Positions 3,763-5,360 of a stretch of DNA of 5,360 nt are shown one piece after another. The DNA is from DASQWP01 sp050697555 (GTDB lineage: Bacteria; Actinomycetota; Thermoleophilia; Gaiellales; Gaiellaceae), in contig JBOHAD010000123.1 in NCBI GenBank assembly GCA_050697555.1, positions 1 to 5,360 of the forward strand, read 5' to 3'. Numbering within the stretch: the first letter of the stretch is position 1; each line of letters starts with the position of its first letter. Made by a program: the position numbers and the translations under genes. Under the pieces are notes generated by a model, which was not told the origin of the DNA, did no database searches, and saw only the letters and a program-made list of their open reading frames with translations.

Positions 3763-5360
3763 ATGAAGATCGTCTGCCTGGTCAAGCAGGTGCCGAACCC
3801 GGCGCACGTGAAGCTCGACCCGGAGACGAGGCGGCTCGTGCGCGAAGGCGTCCCGCTCGAGCTGAACGAGTTCGACGTCTACGCGGTCACCGAGGCGATC
3901 CGCCTGCGTGACGCCCACGGCGGTGAGGTCGTGACGATGACGATGGGGCCGCCGCAGGCGGAGGAAGCTCTGGCGACTGCGCTCGCCATGGGTGCCGACC
4001 GCGCGATCCACCTCTCCGACCGCGTGTTCGCGGTCGCCGACACGATCGGCACCTCGCGAACTCTCGCCATGGCACTGCGAAAGGAAGGCGCCGACCTCGT
4101 CCTCTGCGGCCGGAAGACGGTCGACTCCGAGACCTGGCAGGTGCCGCCGGAGGTCGCCGCCCAGCTGGGCTGGCCCCAGCTCACGAACGTCGACCGGCTC
4201 GAGCTCGCCGACGGGCGCCTGCGCGCCCGGCGCGAGACGGACGAGGGGTACGACACGTACGAGCTCGGGCTGCCGGCGGTCCTCTCCGTCACCGAGGCGA
4301 TCAACGAGGGGATCTGGCCCGCCAGGCGCGACGTCCAGGCCGCGCCCACGGACGGGCGGATCACAGTCTGGCGGGCGGGCGACCTCGTCGACGAGGTCGC
4401 GGACTACGAGACACGCTTCGGACAGACCGGCTCGCCGACGCGCGTGCTCGCCGTCAAGGACGTCACGCCCGAGCGCCGCGGCGAGATCGCCGCTTCCCCC
4501 GAGGAGGCGGCGGCGCGGATCCTCGCGCTCCTCGCCGAGGCGGGCGGGCCGCCGGCCTCCGCCTGGGAGAAGCCCGAGCGCCTCGGCGAGAAGCCGGGCA
4601 AGGCGTACGACTGCTGGACTGTCGTCGAGCTCGTCGAAGGGCGGCCGCGGCGCGTCTCCCTGGAGCTCCTGGGCAAGGGCCGCGAGCTGGCGGGGAAGCT
4701 CGGCGGGACGAGCGTCGCGCTCCTCGTGGGCCACCGCCTGGGCCAGGCCGCGCGGGAGGTCGCCCGCCACGGCGCCGAGCGCGTCGTGGTCGTTGAGGAC
4801 GAGCGGCTCGCCGAGTACCACCCCGAGACCTACGCTTCCGCGCTCCGCCAGGTGGTCGAGCGCGAGCAGCCCCACGCGCTCCTCATCCCCTCGACCATGA
4901 TGGGCCGCGACTACGGCCCACGCGTCGCCGGCGAGCTCGAGCTCGGCATGACCGGCGACTGCGTCGACCTCGCGATCGACAAGGCCGGGCGGCTGATCCA
5001 GTACAAGCCGGCGTACGGAGGAAACATCGTCTCGGTGATCATGGGCTCGACGACGCCCCAGCTCGCCACCGTCCGCCCGGGGATGTTCGCTGCCGTCGAG
5101 CCCCGTGACGAGGCCGAAGCCGAGCGTGTCGACTTCGCGCTCGACGGCCTCCCGACCCCGCGCACCCGCCTGCTCGAACGCCGACACGACCCGGACACCG
5201 CCGGCTACGAGCTCGACTCCGCCTCCGTCGTCCTCTGCGCCGGCAAGGGGATCGGCGGCCCCGAGGCGCTTCCCGAGATCGAGGACTACGCTCGCCGCCT
5301 CGGCGCCGCCGTCGGGGCGAGCCGCGACCTGGCCGATGCCGGCTGGCTTCCCAAGAATCG
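3763..5360 (+). CDS. etfBA: Fused electron transfer flavoprotein, beta (EtfB/FixA) plus alpha (EtfA/FixB), 3' end outside window
   Basis: One uninterrupted frame of 532 codons runs off the right edge. ETF carries electrons from acyl-CoA and other flavin dehydrogenases to ETF-quinone oxidoreductase or other acceptors. The EtfB half (1 to about 260) opens with MKIVCLVKQVPNP and has ELNEFDVYAVTEAIRLRD (33-50), GPPQAEEALATALAMGADRA (62-81), the nucleotide-binding LVLCGRKTVDSETWQ (112-126) and LPAVLSVTEAINEG (170-183). After a linker (about 261-282), the EtfA half starts near Trp285 with VSLELLGKGRELA (298-310), PSTMMGRDYGPRVAGEL (376-392), PAYGGNI (416-422), TVRPGMF (436-442) and the FAD-binding domain start CAGKGIGGPE (492-501) and GASRDLADAGWLP (518-530). 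Arg521 corresponds to the flavin-contacting Arg of the SR-AxVDAG motif. The rest of the FAD-binding domain is missing from the window. The ATG is clear from the family N-terminus, with no Shine-Dalgarno and a possible promoter just upstream. Separate etfB and etfA genes are the usual arrangement, so the fusion is notable. Confidence 0.93.
   Translation, partial: MKIVCLVKQVPNPAHVKLDPETRRLVREGVPLELNEFDVYAVTEAIRLRDAHGGEVVTMTMGPPQAEEALATALAMGADRAIHLSDRVFAVADTIGTSRTLAMALRKEGADLVLCGRKTVDSETWQVPPEVAAQLGWPQLTNVDRLELADGRLRARRETDEGYDTYELGLPAVLSVTEAINEGIWPARRDVQAAPTDGRITVWRAGDLVDEVADYETRFGQTGSPTRVLAVKDVTPERRGEIAASPEEAAARILALLAEAGGPPASAWEKPERLGEKPGKAYDCWTVVELVEGRPRRVSLELLGKGRELAGKLGGTSVALLVGHRLGQAAREVARHGAERVVVVEDERLAEYHPETYASALRQVVEREQPHALLIPSTMMGRDYGPRVAGELELGMTGDCVDLAIDKAGRLIQYKPAYGGNIVSVIMGSTTPQLATVRPGMFAAVEPRDEAEAERVDFALDGLPTPRTRLLERRHDPDTAGYELDSASVVLCAGKGIGGPEALPEIEDYARRLGAAVGASRDLADAGWLPKN

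Noticed and set aside
3594..3785. A 63-codon minus-strand ORF across the intergenic repeats and the ETF start.
   Set aside because: It overlaps both REP-like copies and the firmly placed ETF N-terminus, with no coding signal or family resemblance.
2401..5187. A 928-codon open frame on the minus strand spanning rarA, the second intergenic region and most of etfBA.
   Set aside because: It lies antisense to two clearly recognised genes, has the Arg/Asp/Val/Leu/Glu-rich composition typical of GC-rich shadow frames, and shows no domain I recognise. Its length reflects the scarcity of stop codons in GC-rich DNA.

Overview
The window is very GC-rich, has strong G/C bias at third codon positions, and shows little Shine-Dalgarno use on the plus strand. 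Its gene families (a YqhQ/DUF1385-like start, an actinobacterial-type class I methyltransferase, RarA, and a fused electron transfer flavoprotein) suggest a high-GC actinobacterium. A soil Thermoleophilia/Gaiellales-type lineage is my best guess, but this rests on family resemblance and composition alone.

Layout. Positions 1-2159 carry a compact minus-strand run, read right to left: a SAM-dependent methyltransferase (2159-1365), an M20 metallo-hydrolase (1357-62) and the first codons of a DUF1385/YqhQ-like protein (65-1, cut by the window edge). The first two genes are 7 nt apart and the last two overlap by 4 nt (GTGA), so they probably form one transcriptional unit with coupled translation. 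Positions 2160-2334 are a divergent intergenic region holding three hairpin-capable inverted repeats and two copies of a C-rich block. The last hairpin runs into the start of the next gene. Plus-strand rarA (2335-3582) encodes the AAA+ replication-fork maintenance ATPase. Positions 3583-3762 are a second intergenic region with two 35-nt REP-like repeats 113 nt apart and a possible promoter that overlaps the second copy. From 3763 to the window end runs one uninterrupted frame with an EtfB (beta) half followed by an EtfA (alpha) half, so the two ETF subunits are fused. The last part of the FAD-binding domain lies beyond the window.

How the genes work together. The minus-strand genes look like a small housekeeping or secondary-metabolism unit whose substrates cannot be read from the sequence. 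RarA is an independent genome-maintenance gene. The ETF fusion passes electrons from flavin dehydrogenases (such as acyl-CoA dehydrogenases) to the quinone pool or another acceptor, and its partner genes would be expected off the right edge. I see no defence, CRISPR or phage system. The best leads are non-coding: the 15-bp perfect hairpin that contains the rarA start codon, the paired REP-like elements, and the palindrome cluster in the divergent promoter region. The ETF fusion is the most notable protein architecture.
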